The notes below the pieces were generated by a model, which was not told the DNA's origin, did not search any database, and saw only the letters and a list, made by a program, of their open reading frames with translations. Shown piece by piece: positions 8,666-18,575 of a stretch of 64,000 bases of DNA. The translations under genes were made by a program, and so were the position numbers. The stretch's first letter is position 1. Each line of letters starts with the position of its first letter. The DNA lies in the NCBI RefSeq assembly GCF_000813745.1, contig NZ_JWLC01000018.1, positions 113,910 through 177,909 of the forward strand. The letters are read 5' to 3'. This stretch comes from Leisingera sp. ANG-M1. GTDB taxonomy: Bacteria; Pseudomonadota; Alphaproteobacteria; Rhodobacterales; Rhodobacteraceae.

Positions 8666-10254
8666 GCGGCCCCCTGATCCAGATCGGGCAGCACTGGCGC
8701 GGCGGCAATCAGCTGCCGGGTGTAGGGATGCTGCGGGTTGCTGAAAACGGTTTCGGTTTCGCCCTGCTCGACAATCTGCCCCTGCTGCATCACCAGGCAG
8801 CGGTCAGTGATCGTGCGCACCACGCTCAGGTCGTGGCTGATGAACAGATAGGTGAGGGCGTAGGCCTCGCACAGCTCTGCCAGCAGGTCGAGGATACGGG
8901 CGCGGACAGACACATCCAGGGCCGAGACCGCCTCATCAAATATGATCAGCTCCGGCCGCGTGATCAGCGCTCGGGCAATGGCGATCCGCTGCCGCTGGCC
9001 GCCGGAGAACTGGTGGATGTATTTCTGTGCATCGTCAGGCTGCAGTCCAACGGCGGTGAGGGTTTCGGCAATCAGGTCTCTGCGAGCTGTCCCCGTTGGC
9101 GGGTCTGGCAGCGTGTAGAAAGGCTCGGTGATCAGCCGCTCAACCCTATGACGCGGATTGAAGCTGCCGTAGGGGTCCTGAAACACCACTTGCATCTTGC
9201 GGCGGAGGCTGGGGGCAAGGTGAGTCGTGACGGGTTGCCCATCCAGGCGAATCGCGCCTTGCTGCAGCGGTTCCAACCCCAGAATTGCCCTTGTTAGGGT
9301 CGATTTTCCGCAGCCCGACTCACCAACAAGCCCCAGCCGCTCTCCGCGGTTCAGGGTAAAGGAGACACCGTTCACGGCACGGAATGTGCCGGGTTTGGAG
9401 AACAGCGACTTGCGTGGCGTCTTGTAGTCGCGCACCGCGTTCCTGACCTCCAGCAGCGGGGCAGGGGCAGGCGGGGCCGGCAGCGCGACCTGATGGTTCG
9501 AGGCGGCAAACAGCATCTGCGTGTAAGGATGGCGCATATTGCGCAGCAGCCAATCCGTATGGCCGGTCTCCACCACCTCGCCGTGGCGCATGACAACGAT
9601 CCGGTCGGCCAGATCTGCCACCACCGCCAGATCGTGGGTGATGATCAGCAGCCCCATGCCATAGTCCTGCACCAGATCCTTCAGCAGATCGAGAATCTGC
9701 GCCTGGGTGGTCACGTCCAGCGCGGTGGTCGGCTCATCCGCGATCAGCAGCTTGGGACGCAGGGCGATGGCCATGGCAATCACCACCCGCTGGCGCTGGC
9801 CGCCAGACAGTTCATGCGGATAGCGCGTCAGGGGAAAGCGGTCCGCAGGCAGCCCGACCCGGTCCAGCACCTCGCGCGCGCGGGCTTCGGCCTCGGCGCG
9901 GGCCATTGCTTTGTGGATCAGGATGGTCTCCATCACCTGTTCGCCAATGGTTTTGACCGGGTTCAAGGCTGTCATCGGCTCTTGGAAGACCATGCCCACG
10001 GATTGACCGCGAATGGCACACATCTCAGTCTCGGACTGCTCCAGCAACTGTGTGCCGTCCAGTGTTATGTAGCCTTTCGCCTGTGCGAGTTCCGGCAGCA
10101 GCCCCAACACCGCCAGCGCGGTCATCGACTTTCCCGAGCCGCTTTCGCCGGTGACGGCCACGATCTCGCCCGGGTCGACGTGGAAAGACACATCTTTCAA
10201 CACCGGGAGGCAGCCGATGGAGAGCGACATATGGGTGACATCCAGCAAGGTCAT
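8662..10254 (-). CDS. Dipeptide/oligopeptide-type ABC transporter, fused double ATPase
   Basis: 530 residues from the ATG at 10254, chosen because it overlaps the permease stop by four bases (ATGA); the frame stays open upstream but there reads through the permease gene. Two full ABC domains are in tandem. The first has Walker A GESGSGKS, signature LSGGQRQR and Walker B LLIADEP; the second has [16 protein letters not shown] and LIIFDEA. This is the DppD-DppF/GsiA type of fusion that energises import of peptides, opines or related solutes. It works with the two permeases upstream and the binding protein at 13442-14920. Confidence 0.92.
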   Translation of the reverse strand: MTLLDVTHMSLSIGCLPVLKDVSFHVDPGEIVAVTGESGSGKSMTALAVLGLLPELAQAKGYITLDGTQLLEQSETEMCAIRGQSVGMVFQEPMTALNPVKTIGEQVMETILIHKAMARAEAEARAREVLDRVGLPADRFPLTRYPHELSGGQRQRVVIAMAIALRPKLLIADEPTTALDVTTQAQILDLLKDLVQDYGMGLLIITHDLAVVADLADRIVVMRHGEVVETGHTDWLLRNMRHPYTQMLFAASNHQVALPAPPAPAPLLEVRNAVRDYKTPRKSLFSKPGTFRAVNGVSFTLNRGERLGLVGESGCGKSTLTRAILGLEPLQQGAIRLDGQPVTTHLAPSLRRKMQVVFQDPYGSFNPRHRVERLITEPFYTLPDPPTGTARRDLIAETLTAVGLQPDDAQKYIHQFSGGQRQRIAIARALITRPELIIFDEAVSALDVSVRARILDLLAELCEAYALTYLFISHDLSVVRTITDRCLVMQQGQIVEQGETETVFSNPQHPYTRQLIAAAPVLPDLDQGAA

Positions 10255-11066
10255 GCGCGTGCCACCCGCAGTTTCGGGTCCAGGTAGTCGCGCAACCCGT
10301 CGCCCAGCAGGTTCAGCCCCAGCACCGTCAGGATAATGGCCGAGCCGGGGACCAGCGCCAGATGCGGGGCAAAGCTCACCATGGTTTGCGCATCGGCCAG
10401 CATCCGGCCCCAGCTGGGCGTGGGCGGCTGAGCACCCAGGCCGACGTAGGACAGGCCGGCCTCGGCCAGGATCGCCAGCGAGAACTGGATGGTGCCTTGC
10501 ACGATCAGCAGGTTCATGACGTTGGGCAGGATGTGCTCGGCCGAAATACGCGCTGCACTTTTGCCTGCCACCCGGGCTGCCAGGATGAACTCGCGCTCCC
10601 AAAGGGACAGCGCCGCGCCGCGGGTGATGCGGGCAAAGACGGGAATGTTGAAGATGCCGATGGCGATGATGGCGTTGACGGCACCGGCGCCCAGGACGGC
10701 CGTGATCAGGATGGCGATCACCAGCGACGGGAAGGCAAAGACCAGATCGTTGCCGCGCATAATCCCCTCGTCCAGCCATGACCCTTTGCGTGCTGCCGCG
10801 GCCAGCCCCAGCGGCACGCCGGCCCCCATGCCGATACCCACGGCGACCAGTGCCACGGCGATAGAGGTACGGGCGCCGACCATGATCATCGACATCAGGT
10901 CGCGCCCGAAATGATCGGTGCCCAGCCAGTGCTGCCCGTTGGGGGTTTGCAATTTGGCCGGGATGTTCAATGCGGCGTGATCGAACGGCGTCCATAAGAA
11001 CGACACCGCCGCGGCCAGCAGCACCAGTGCGGACAGCAGGCCGCCAAGGATCAGGTTGCGGCTCAT
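10251..11066 (-). CDS. ABC transporter permease, DppC/OppC type
   Basis: 271 residues from the ATG at 11066, which overlaps the DppB-like stop by four bases. One N-terminal membrane segment is followed by the family signature HWLGTDHFGRDLMS near residue 45, then about five more membrane segments. The EAA loop region reads EHILPNVMNLLIVQ. It forms the channel with the DppB-like permease encoded just upstream. Four-base overlaps on both sides show tight translational coupling. Confidence 0.92.
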   Translation of the reverse strand: MSRNLILGGLLSALVLLAAAVSFLWTPFDHAALNIPAKLQTPNGQHWLGTDHFGRDLMSMIMVGARTSIAVALVAVGIGMGAGVPLGLAAAARKGSWLDEGIMRGNDLVFAFPSLVIAILITAVLGAGAVNAIIAIGIFNIPVFARITRGAALSLWEREFILAARVAGKSAARISAEHILPNVMNLLIVQGTIQFSLAILAEAGLSYVGLGAQPPTPSWGRMLADAQTMVSFAPHLALVPGSAIILTVLGLNLLGDGLRDYLDPKLRVARA

Positions 11067-12010
11067 GTCAGGCTCCTGAGGCGCGGGTCCACCAGTGCAT
11101 AGGCGAGATCGACCAGGAAGTTCACCGTGATCACCGCAAAGACCAGCAGCATCACCACTGATTCCACTACGATCAGATCGCGCGAGGAGATCGCCTGGAA
11201 CACCAGCCGCCCAAGGCCGGGCAGGTAGAAGACCTGCTCGATGATGATGGCGCCTGCCAGAAGGAAGGAGAATTGCAGGCCGATGATGGTCAGCACCGGG
11301 ATCAGTGCATTGCGCACGCCATGCCGCCACAGCGCTTGATTCCGGGTCAGCCCCTTGGCGCGGGCGGTGCGCATGAAGTCCTCACCCAGTATGTCCAGCA
11401 GCGACGAGCGCATAACCCGGGTCAGGATCGCCGCCTGCGGCAGCGCCAGCGCAATGGCGGGCAGGGTGAGCGCATGCAGGCCTGCCCAAAGCCCGGCTTC
11501 CCAGCCGGGGAACCCGCCGGCCCCGAACCAGCGCAGGTTGATAGCAAAGATCAGCACCAGCATCATCGCAAACCAGAAGTTCGGCACCGCAACGCCCAGC
11601 TGCGTGGCGCCGGTCACCGCCATATCTCCCGCCTTGCCTCGGCGGGCAGCGGCGTAGATGCCTGCGGGAAAAGCGATCAGGGTGGAGAGGGTCAGAGCGT
11701 AGACCGCCAGCGGCAGCGACACCCACAGCCGGTCAGCAATCATCCCGGCCACCGGCGTGCGGTAGGTATAGGAGGTACCGAAATCGCCGCCCAGCATGCC
11801 TATGACCCAGGTCAGGTACCGGGCAGGCTTGCTTTGGTCCAGCCCTAGTTCGGCCTTCAGCGCAGCAACCGTATCCGCCTGCGCATTCACTCCCAGCATG
11901 AAGGAAGCGGGATCGCCCGGAGCAACCTCAACCACAAAGAAGATCACCAGCGAGGCAGCAGCCAGGCTGAGAAGCAGGGACAGAAGGCGTTTCAAGGCAT
12001 AGCGCAGCAT
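11063..12010 (-). CDS. ABC transporter permease, DppB/OppB type
   Basis: 315 residues from the ATG at 12010, where the typical MLRYALKRLLSLL start lies; the frame is open to 12088 but the extra residues do not look native. Six membrane segments and the GDFGTSYTYRTPV segment typical of DppB/GsiC permeases are present. The EAA-like motif TRNQALWRHGVRNALIPV is clear. This is the first gene of the permease-ATPase-GNAT-ALDH run. The ribosome-binding site is weak. Confidence 0.9.
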   Translation of the reverse strand: MLRYALKRLLSLLLSLAAASLVIFFVVEVAPGDPASFMLGVNAQADTVAALKAELGLDQSKPARYLTWVIGMLGGDFGTSYTYRTPVAGMIADRLWVSLPLAVYALTLSTLIAFPAGIYAAARRGKAGDMAVTGATQLGVAVPNFWFAMMLVLIFAINLRWFGAGGFPGWEAGLWAGLHALTLPAIALALPQAAILTRVMRSSLLDILGEDFMRTARAKGLTRNQALWRHGVRNALIPVLTIIGLQFSFLLAGAIIIEQVFYLPGLGRLVFQAISSRDLIVVESVVMLLVFAVITVNFLVDLAYALVDPRLRSLT

Positions 12011-12107
12011 TGCGGCTACGTTAGGTCTGCGTAAAGCAGCGGTCCAGAGAAGAAGCTGGAGAACGTTGCGGACGGCGAAAAAAATCACTCCATGTCAGAG
12101 GGTTGGT

Positions 12108-12137
12108 GCATTTCGGATCCAGAGGTGTGCGAAATGC
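12108..12137. promoter_or_regulatory. Inverted repeat in the divergent permease/deacetylase promoter region
   Basis: GCATTTCG (12108-12115) and CGAAATGC (12130-12137) form a perfect 8-base inverted repeat with a 14-base spacer, followed by GTGC-containing direct repeats. It lies in the 209-base gap between the divergent permease and deacetylase genes and could be a regulator site. No regulator gene is adjacent. Confidence 0.3.
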
Positions 12138-12219
12138 GTGCAATGTGTGCAACGGATGGGCGGCTGGAATACTGATTGGGCTCTTTCTTGCCGGGGCAGG
12201 AGCGGGGTATCACTGGCAA

Positions 12220-13338
12220 ATGCTTGCCAAGCCTCTGTTCATTGGATCGGAAATCTACCGCGGCTCCTCATACGGGCGCACGCACCCTTTGCGCGTGCCG
12301 CGCGTTTCAACGGTGATGGATCTGTCGCGGGCGCTGGGCTGGCTGCCGGATGAGGTCTATGTGAACTCACCCCAGGCCAAAGCGGCGGCGCTGACTGCCT
12401 GGCACACGCCGGAGTATGTCTCGGCTCTTCAGGCGGCAGAGGCTGCACAGGGGGTGAGCGAGGAGGTCCGCGCGCGGCACCAATTGGGCACCATCTCCAA
12501 CCCGGTGTTCCCGGAAATCTTCCGCCGCCCGGCCACGGCTGCGGGCGGCTCGATCCTGGCGGGCGAGCTGTTGGCCAATGGCGGCGTGGTCTACAACCCG
12601 GCGGGCGGCACCCATCACGGGATGCCGGACCGGGCCAACGGCTTCTGCTACCTGAACGATCCGGTGCTGGCGATGCTGTCGCTGCGCCACCACGGCGCGC
12701 AGCGGATCGCCTATGTGGATATCGATGCGCATCATGCCGACGGGGTGGAGCATGGCTTTGCCGGCGACCCTGACGTGCTGATGATCTCGGTGCATGAGGA
12801 AAACCTCTGGCCCAAGACAGGAACGCTGATGGAGGACGCTGGAGGCTCGGCCCTGAACCTGCCGGTGCCGCGCGGCTTCAACGATGACGAGATGGCCCAT
12901 GTGCGCGACGAACTGATCCTGCCCGCAGTCGAAGCTTTTGCGCCGGATGCCATTGTGCTGCAATGCGGGGCAGATGCGGTGACCGAAGACCCGCTGCCGC
13001 ATCTGGATCTGTCAAACAACGCGCATTGGGCGGTAGTACGGGCGCTTATGGGGATGGCGCCGCGTTATCTGGTGCTGGGCGGGGGCGGGTATAACCCGTG
13101 GTCGGTCGGGCGGCTGTGGACAGGGGTCTGGGCGACGCTCAATGGGTTTGAAATACCAGAGCACCTGCCAGAGGCGGGTGAAAAGGTCCTGCGCGGGCTG
13201 GAGTTCAACGGCAACCGGCTGGGCCGCAACCCGCCGGAGCATTGGTTCACCACGCTGCGCGACCAGCCGCGCGGCGGGGAGGTCAGGCAAGTGATCCGGC
13301 AAGGGGTGGCCTATTTGCGGGTAAGACACGGGCTCTAG
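12220..13338 (+). CDS. Histone deacetylase-fold amidohydrolase (AcuC/acetylpolyamine amidohydrolase superfamily)
   Basis: 372 residues from the ATG at 12220; TTG/GTG starts near 12103 would add an unlikely extension. The zinc-amidohydrolase signature is complete: GGTHHGMP (His132/His133), DIDAHHADG (zinc ligands Asp169 and His171), CGADAV (Asp252) and the catalytic tyrosine in GGGGYNP (Tyr291). Family members remove acetyl groups from amines such as acetylpolyamines or acetyl-lysine. The gene is on the opposite strand between the binding-protein gene and its permeases, which suggests it deacetylates the imported compound; the substrate is not shown by sequence alone. Confidence 0.88.
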   Translation: MLAKPLFIGSEIYRGSSYGRTHPLRVPRVSTVMDLSRALGWLPDEVYVNSPQAKAAALTAWHTPEYVSALQAAEAAQGVSEEVRARHQLGTISNPVFPEIFRRPATAAGGSILAGELLANGGVVYNPAGGTHHGMPDRANGFCYLNDPVLAMLSLRHHGAQRIAYVDIDAHHADGVEHGFAGDPDVLMISVHEENLWPKTGTLMEDAGGSALNLPVPRGFNDDEMAHVRDELILPAVEAFAPDAIVLQCGADAVTEDPLPHLDLSNNAHWAVVRALMGMAPRYLVLGGGGYNPWSVGRLWTGVWATLNGFEIPEHLPEAGEKVLRGLEFNGNRLGRNPPEHWFTTLRDQPRGGEVRQVIRQGVAYLRVRHGL

Positions 13339-13403
13339 GCCAAGGAGGGCAGAGTCCGGCCCTGTGCGGATGCGAAGCGCCCTCCCGCGGGAAGGGGCAG
13401 GCG

Positions 13404-13427
13404 TTGCCCGGCAGTGCCGCCGGGCAA
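13404..13427. terminator. Hairpin between convergent deacetylase and solute-binding protein genes
   Basis: TTGCCCGGC and GCCGGGCAA form perfect 9-base arms around a 6-base loop. There is no T tract, so it may be a factor-dependent terminator or a stability element. A CTCCCGC at 13382 recalls the dispersed repeat, but the TTGGGC core is missing. Confidence 0.45.
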
Positions 13428-13441
13428 GAGTTCGGTGATGT

Positions 13442-14920
13442 TTACTCAGCCCAGCTCAGCGCGCTCAGGTCGATGGCCGCCGTGGGTGCATTCTCCCACA
13501 ACCCCTGCAGCCCGGCTTTGGCGACGCCCAGTTTGGCCAGCTGAAACAGGTAGCCGTTCACGTAGTCTGCCGAAATCATCTCCTGCGCCTCCTGCAGCAG
13601 CGCGGTCCGGGCTCCGGGGTCAGTGGTGGCGTTCAGCTTGGCCATCAGTTCCTGAAAAGCTTTGCTGTCATACTGGAAGTAATACTCCGGCCGCGCATAG
13701 ATACCGATGTCCATCGGTTCAGTATGGCTGACGATTGTCAGGCCGAAGTTCTTGCCGCGGAATACGGTCTCAAGCCATTGCGCCCATTCTACGTTGATGA
13801 TCTCTGCCTTGATGCCTACGGCGGCCAGCTGCGCCGCAATGATCTCGCCGCCGCGGCGAGCATAAGACGGCGGCGGCAGGTGCAGGGTGGTTTCAAACCC
13901 ATCGGGAAACCCCGCCTCGGCTAACAGCGCCGTGGCCTTATCCAGGTCGAAGGAAGACGCGCCGGTCAGGTCCCTGTAGGCCGGGTTATGCGGCGCGAAA
14001 TGGGTGCCGATCGGGGTGCCATAGCCGAACATTGCGCCGTCGATGATTGCTTGGCGGTCGATGGCATGGGCCACAGCCTCGCGCACCCGCACGTCGTCAA
14101 ACGGCGGCTGCTTGTTGTTGGTCGACAGGATCGTCTCGCCCTCGGTCGAGCCGACCAGCACCTGGAACCGGGGATCCGCCTCGAACTGGGGCAGGTTCTC
14201 CGGTGCCGGGAAGTTGTCGAAAGCGTCAATATCCTCGGCCATCATCGCAGCAAAGGCGGCGGTGGGGTCGGAGATGAATTTAAAGGTGGCGGAGGCCAGC
14301 GTCGGCTGCGTGCCCCAGTAGTCGGGGTTGCGGGCCACGGTAATGCGGTCGCCCTGGACCCACTCCTGGAAGGTATAGGCGCCGGTGCCGATGGGTTTGG
14401 TCTTGATGTCCTCAATGCTCTCAGGCGCCACAATCACCGCATCGCCCCAGGCCAGATTGAACAGGAAATTGCCGTTGGGCCCGTCCAGCGTGACCTTTAC
14501 CGTCTGCGGGTCCACGGCCTCCACCGAGGTGATCCCGGCAAACAGTGCCTTTTGCGCGTTGGTGCTGTCTTCGGCCCGGGCACGGTCAAGCGAGAATTTC
14601 ACATCCTCCGCATCCATCGCGCTGCCGTCATGGAATGTCACGCCTGCGCGCAGCTTGAAAGTATAGACGGTGCCGTTTTCCGAAATTTCCCAGCTCTCGG
14701 CCAGCCCCGGCACCACGGAACCGTCGCCCATGAAGCGGGTCAGCCCCTCGAAGATATTGGAATAGACCACCGAGTCGATGGCCTGGGCGGCGGCGCTGGT
14801 CGGGTCCAGATGCGGCGGCTCCAGCTGCATGGCGATGGTGACGCTGTCCTTGGCCCAGGCGCTGCCCGCCATCAGGGCCAGCGCGGAACTTGCCGCAAGA
14901 ACGAATGATTTGAATGCCAT
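13442..14920 (-). CDS. Extracellular solute-binding protein, family 5 (peptide/opine ABC transporter)
   Basis: 492 residues from the ATG at 14920, with AGGGAG at ideal spacing upstream. A signal peptide ends AGSAWA before KDSVT. The mature start (AMQLEPPHLDPT) and the later YTFKLRAGVTFHDGS segment are the hallmarks of SBP_bac_5 proteins. It captures the solute in the periplasm for the DppBC-like permease encoded 1.4 kb further along the same strand. The deacetylase gene separates the two on the opposite strand, so the operon is interrupted. The promoter region holds a perfect 18-bp palindrome. Confidence 0.93.
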   Translation of the reverse strand: MAFKSFVLAASSALALMAGSAWAKDSVTIAMQLEPPHLDPTSAAAQAIDSVVYSNIFEGLTRFMGDGSVVPGLAESWEISENGTVYTFKLRAGVTFHDGSAMDAEDVKFSLDRARAEDSTNAQKALFAGITSVEAVDPQTVKVTLDGPNGNFLFNLAWGDAVIVAPESIEDIKTKPIGTGAYTFQEWVQGDRITVARNPDYWGTQPTLASATFKFISDPTAAFAAMMAEDIDAFDNFPAPENLPQFEADPRFQVLVGSTEGETILSTNNKQPPFDDVRVREAVAHAIDRQAIIDGAMFGYGTPIGTHFAPHNPAYRDLTGASSFDLDKATALLAEAGFPDGFETTLHLPPPSYARRGGEIIAAQLAAVGIKAEIINVEWAQWLETVFRGKNFGLTIVSHTEPMDIGIYARPEYYFQYDSKAFQELMAKLNATTDPGARTALLQEAQEMISADYVNGYLFQLAKLGVAKAGLQGLWENAPTAAIDLSALSWAE

Positions 14921-14966
14921 TTGAAATCTCCCTGATGTGCTATACTCGGGCCCTGAACGGCGCTTA

Positions 14967-14984
14967 TGGGAAACGAGTTTCCCA
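14967..14984. promoter_or_regulatory. Perfect 18-bp palindromic operator candidate
   Basis: TGGGAAAC-GA-GTTTCCCA is a perfect palindrome with 8-base arms, 47 bases upstream of the binding-protein ATG. On the minus strand a -10-like TATAGC lies between it and the start, so a bound repressor would overlap the promoter. No regulator gene is near enough to name. Confidence 0.5.
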
Positions 14985-15086
14985 CTTTCCCGGGCGTAAT
15001 CAAGGGCTAGGGACATTTCGCGCACTGGAAGCACGCGGCGTTAATTGATAATCCGTGCGCACTTAAGGAACCGCGGACAGGAAGCC

Positions 15087-15917
15087 ATGAGCGCAACAGC
15101 CAAGAAACAGGCACCCAACGCCGAAGACATCCGGGCCCGCAAGGGCGGCACGCCTTTGGTGAGCCTTACAGCCTACACCACGCCGATGGCGCGGTTGATG
15201 GATGCCCATTGCGACTTTGTTCTGGTCGGCGACAGCGTCGGTATGGTGCTGCACGGTCTGACCTCGACCCTGTCCGTCACAATGGAGATGATGATCCTGC
15301 ACGGCCTGGCGGTGGCCCGCGGGCTGGACAAGGCAATGCTGGTCATCGACATGCCCTTTGCCTCTTATGAGGAAAGCCCGCAGCAGGCATTCCGCAACGC
15401 CGCCCGGCTGATGGCAGAGACCGGCTGCGCCGCAGTCAAGCTGGAAGGCGGCGTCGAATTGGCCGAGACCATCCGCTTCCTGGTCAAGCGCGGCATCCCG
15501 GTGATGGCGCATATTGGCCTCACGCCGCAGTCGATCAACACGCTGGGCGGCTACAAGGTGCAGGGCCGCGAGGAGCAGGCTGAGGCCGTGCTGGCCGATG
15601 CGCGTGCCGTGGCAGAGGCCGGAGCGTTCTCGGTGGTGCTTGAGAAAGTGCCGCAGGTGCTGGCTGACAGGATCACCGCCGAGGTCGCAATCCCCACCAT
15701 CGGTATCGGCGCCAGCGTCGGCTGCGACGGCCAGATCCTGGTTGTTGACGACATGCTGGGCTTCTTCACTGCCTTCAAACCGAAATTCGTGAAACGCTAT
15801 GCCGACCTTGGCCCGCTGGCGGAAACCGCTATTGCCGAATACGCCGCCGAGGTGCGGGCCCGCAGCTTCCCGGCTGCCGAACATGTCTTTGCCGATCAGG
15901 CGCCCTCCAAAGGATGA
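15087..15917 (+). CDS. panB: 3-methyl-2-oxobutanoate hydroxymethyltransferase PanB
   Basis: 276 residues from the ATG at 15087 (CAGGAAG precedes it); the usual length for the family. Motifs include [13 protein letters not shown], the metal-binding VGDSVGMV near residue 50, KLEGG, and the PTIGIGAS segment. It makes ketopantoate from 2-oxoisovalerate and methylene-tetrahydrofolate, the first step of pantothenate and CoA synthesis. The stop codon overlaps the panC start, so the two are coupled. It is divergent from the solute-binding protein gene. Confidence 0.96.
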   Translation: MSATAKKQAPNAEDIRARKGGTPLVSLTAYTTPMARLMDAHCDFVLVGDSVGMVLHGLTSTLSVTMEMMILHGLAVARGLDKAMLVIDMPFASYEESPQQAFRNAARLMAETGCAAVKLEGGVELAETIRFLVKRGIPVMAHIGLTPQSINTLGGYKVQGREEQAEAVLADARAVAEAGAFSVVLEKVPQVLADRITAEVAIPTIGIGASVGCDGQILVVDDMLGFFTAFKPKFVKRYADLGPLAETAIAEYAAEVRARSFPAAEHVFADQAPSKG

Positions 15918-16786
15918 CTTCTGAGATGACCGCTCCGATCCTGCGCCGCCTGTCTGACCTGCGCGCCAAGACGGCTGAATGGCGCCGCAACGGCGAGACC
16001 ATTGGCCTGGTGCCCACAATGGGCGCGCTGCATGCGGGCCACCTGTCGCTGGCCGAAGCTGCCAAACAGGCCTGTGACCGGGTGATCGTGACCATCTTTG
16101 TGAACCCCAAGCAGTTCAACAAGCCGGAAGATCTGGCAAACTACCCGCGTACCGAACACGAGGATGCCGCGAAGCTCGCCCATCTAGGTGTCGATCTGAT
16201 CTACTGCCCGGACCCGGACCAGATTTATCCGGACGGCTATGCCACCAATGTCTCGGTCGGCGGCAGCATCACCGCGGTGATGGAAGGCCCCTTCCGCCCC
16301 GGCCACTTCGACGGGGTGGCAACGGTCGTGGCGAAACTCTTCCTGCAGACCAGCGCCGACAAGGCGTTCTTTGGCCAAAAGGACTACCAGCAGCTGATGG
16401 TGGTGACCCGCATGGCCCGTGATCTGGACATCCCGGTCGAGGTGATCGGCTGCGAGACGGTGCGCGAGCCTTCGGGGCTTGCCATGTCCTCGCGTAATCT
16501 GCTGCTGTCTGAGGGCGCGCTGTCCAAGGCGGCCGCACTGAACGCCGCGATGCGGGAAGCGGCTGCCAAGGCTGCCGCAGGAGAACCCTGGACGCAGCTG
16601 GAAGCTGCCGCACGGCAGGCGCTGGCGGATGCCGGGTTTGGCGATGTCGAATATTTCGATCTGCGCTGCGCCAGCACGCTGGAAGCTCTGGACACCCCCT
16701 CCCGGTCCGCCCGGCTGCTGGCTGCTGCCTGGATGGACGGCGTCCGTCTGATCGACAATATCGAGGTTCCTGAACTAAACGCTTAG
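15914..16786 (+). CDS. panC: Pantothenate synthetase PanC
   Basis: 290 residues from the ATG at 15914, which overlaps the panB stop by four bases; an internal ATG at 15926 is a less likely start. The nucleotidyltransferase HIGH-type motif lies in [13 protein letters not shown] (about 36-48), with the FVNPKQFN and FGQKDYQQL segments and a KMSKS-like AMSSRN further on. It joins pantoate and beta-alanine with ATP. panB-panC form a two-gene operon. Confidence 0.96.
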   Translation: MTSEMTAPILRRLSDLRAKTAEWRRNGETIGLVPTMGALHAGHLSLAEAAKQACDRVIVTIFVNPKQFNKPEDLANYPRTEHEDAAKLAHLGVDLIYCPDPDQIYPDGYATNVSVGGSITAVMEGPFRPGHFDGVATVVAKLFLQTSADKAFFGQKDYQQLMVVTRMARDLDIPVEVIGCETVREPSGLAMSSRNLLLSEGALSKAAALNAAMREAAAKAAAGEPWTQLEAAARQALADAGFGDVEYFDLRCASTLEALDTPSRSARLLAAAWMDGVRLIDNIEVPELNA

Positions 16787-16853
16787 TAAGGGCTGGTAGC
16801 GGTACCGAATTTGCGTTTATTGTCCCCGGTCAAAGGAGACTGGAGGGCAGCAG

Positions 16854-18338
16854 ATGACCTATATTCTGGCGATTGACCAGGGCACCACCTCGACCCGGGC
16901 AATTTTGTTTGACGATGCCATGCAGGTCGCGGGCACGGCGCAGCAGGAGTTCAGCCAGCACTACCCGCAGGCGGGCTGGGTGGAACATGACCCGGAAGAG
17001 ATCTGGTCCACCACCGTTGCGGTCTGCCGCAAGGTGATGGCGGATCTGGATGTCTCTGCTGCGGAGATCGCCGGCATCGGCATTACCAACCAGCGCGAAA
17101 CCACGGTGGTCTGGGACAAGGCCTCTGGCAAAGCTATTCATAACGCCATTGTCTGGCAGGACCGCCGCACCGCTTCAATCTGCGAGGAGCTGCGTTCGGC
17201 TGGACATGAAGAAATGGTGACCGACCGGACAGGCCTGCTGCTGGACCCGTATTTCTCCGGCACCAAGGTGAAATGGATTCTCGACACAGTGCCGGGCGCG
17301 AGGGAGAAGGCGGCGGCTGGCGAGCTGCTGTTTGGCACCATCGACACCTTCCTGATCTGGCGCCTGACCGGCGGCGCCTCGCATGCGACTGACGCTACCA
17401 ACGCCGCCCGCACCCTGCTGTATGACATCCGCAAAGGCCGCTGGAGCCGCACCATCAGCAATCTTCTGGACGTGCCGCAGCAGATGCTGCCTGAGGTGAA
17501 GGACAGCGCCGCCGATTTCGGCACCAGCGATCCGGAGATCCTCGGCGGCGCGATTCCAATCCTCGGTGTGGCCGGCGACCAGCAGGCCGCCACCATCGGT
17601 CAGGCCTGCTTCCAGCCGGGCATGATGAAGTCGACCTATGGCACGGGATGTTTTGCGCTGCTGAACACCGGCGATGCGCCGGTTGTCTCCAAAAACCGGA
17701 TGCTGACCACAATTGCCTATCAGCTGGATGGCAAACCCACTTACGCGCTGGAAGGCTCAATCTTCATTGCGGGCGCGGCAGTGCAATGGCTGCGCGATGG
17801 GCTCGGAATCATCGAGCAGGCATCGCAATCGGGCGAACTGGCGTTGCAGGCCGATCCTGGCCAGGACGTGGTTCTGGTGCCTGCCTTCACCGGCCTCGGC
17901 GCGCCCTATTGGAAGCCGGACTGCCAGGGGGCGGTCTTTGGCTTGACCCGTAACTCCGGACCGGCGGAATTTTCCCGCGCCGCGCTGCAAAGCGTCGCCT
18001 ATCAGACCCGCGACCTGTGGGAGGCGATGCGCGCCGACTGGGGCGGCGAGGCTAAGGTGACCCTGCGCGTTGACGGCGGCATGAGCGCCAGCGACTGGAC
18101 CATGCAAAGCCTGTCGGACCTCCTGGGCGCTGCTGTCGACCGCCCGGTGATGCAGGAAACCACCGCGCTGGGCGCTGCCTGGCTGGCGGGGATGCGGGCC
18201 GGAGTTTATCCGGATCAGGCGGGATTTGCTCAGACCTGGAAGCTCGACCGCCAGTTCACCCCGCAGATGCAGCCGGAGGTGCGCGGAGCAGCCTATGCCC
18301 GCTGGCTGCGTGCTGTGCAGGCGGTGATTGGGGTGTGA
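16854..18338 (+). CDS. glpK: Glycerol kinase GlpK
   Basis: 494 residues, normal for the family. The FGGY-kinase features include the N-terminal phosphate loop [35 protein letters not shown], and the C-terminal ATP-site segment [11 protein letters not shown]. It phosphorylates glycerol to glycerol-3-phosphate. AAAGGAG lies well placed before the ATG. No glpF or glpD is adjacent, so the gene appears to be monocistronic. The long gap that follows is filled by an inverted pair of dispersed repeats. Confidence 0.96.
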   Translation: MTYILAIDQGTTSTRAILFDDAMQVAGTAQQEFSQHYPQAGWVEHDPEEIWSTTVAVCRKVMADLDVSAAEIAGIGITNQRETTVVWDKASGKAIHNAIVWQDRRTASICEELRSAGHEEMVTDRTGLLLDPYFSGTKVKWILDTVPGAREKAAAGELLFGTIDTFLIWRLTGGASHATDATNAARTLLYDIRKGRWSRTISNLLDVPQQMLPEVKDSAADFGTSDPEILGGAIPILGVAGDQQAATIGQACFQPGMMKSTYGTGCFALLNTGDAPVVSKNRMLTTIAYQLDGKPTYALEGSIFIAGAAVQWLRDGLGIIEQASQSGELALQADPGQDVVLVPAFTGLGAPYWKPDCQGAVFGLTRNSGPAEFSRAALQSVAYQTRDLWEAMRADWGGEAKVTLRVDGGMSASDWTMQSLSDLLGAAVDRPVMQETTALGAAWLAGMRAGVYPDQAGFAQTWKLDRQFTPQMQPEVRGAAYARWLRAVQAVIGV

Positions 18339-18353
18339 AGCGGAGGGGAAGTA

Positions 18354-18425
18354 CTCCCGCCTGTTCCGCCACATTCAAAGAATGTGCCTGCGCAGTTGGG
18401 CGTGGCGCCGTGCTTTGCACGGCGC
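18354..18425 (+). repeat. Dispersed palindromic repeat, copy 2 (3' of glpK, left member of an inverted pair)
   Basis: CTCCCGC at 18354, hairpin ACATTC-AAA-GAATGT at 18371-18385, TTGGGC at 18396, then hairpin GCGCCGTGC-TTT-GCACGGCGC at 18405-18425. It is 16 bases after the glpK stop with CTCCCGC facing the gene. A GGGCAGGCCTGCCC palindrome follows at 18454 and recurs after copy 7. Together with copy 3 it fills the 317-base gap; no gene is seen there. Confidence 0.75.
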
Positions 18426-18575
18426 TGTCCTTTTTTGCTGCGAAGCGATCCAAGGGCAGGCCTGCCCATAACGTGCCTTGCCAAACATGGGTGCGGCGAG
18501 CCCCGCCTCTAGTTTGAACCGAGCCCGCGGCGCGGCGGCCGTGCCGCCCTTGCCCTGCGGTTCGCCGCAGGCGCA

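Noticed and set aside
10255..10995. Extended 777-codon version of the double ATPase
   Set aside because: The upstream part reads through the permease gene in another frame. The ATG at 10254 has the expected 4-base overlap and starts right at the ABC domain.
12103..12219. N-terminal extension or membrane anchor on the HDAC-fold protein
   Set aside because: It would need TTG or GTG starts without a ribosome-binding site, and the ATG at 12220 fits the family's normal N-terminus.
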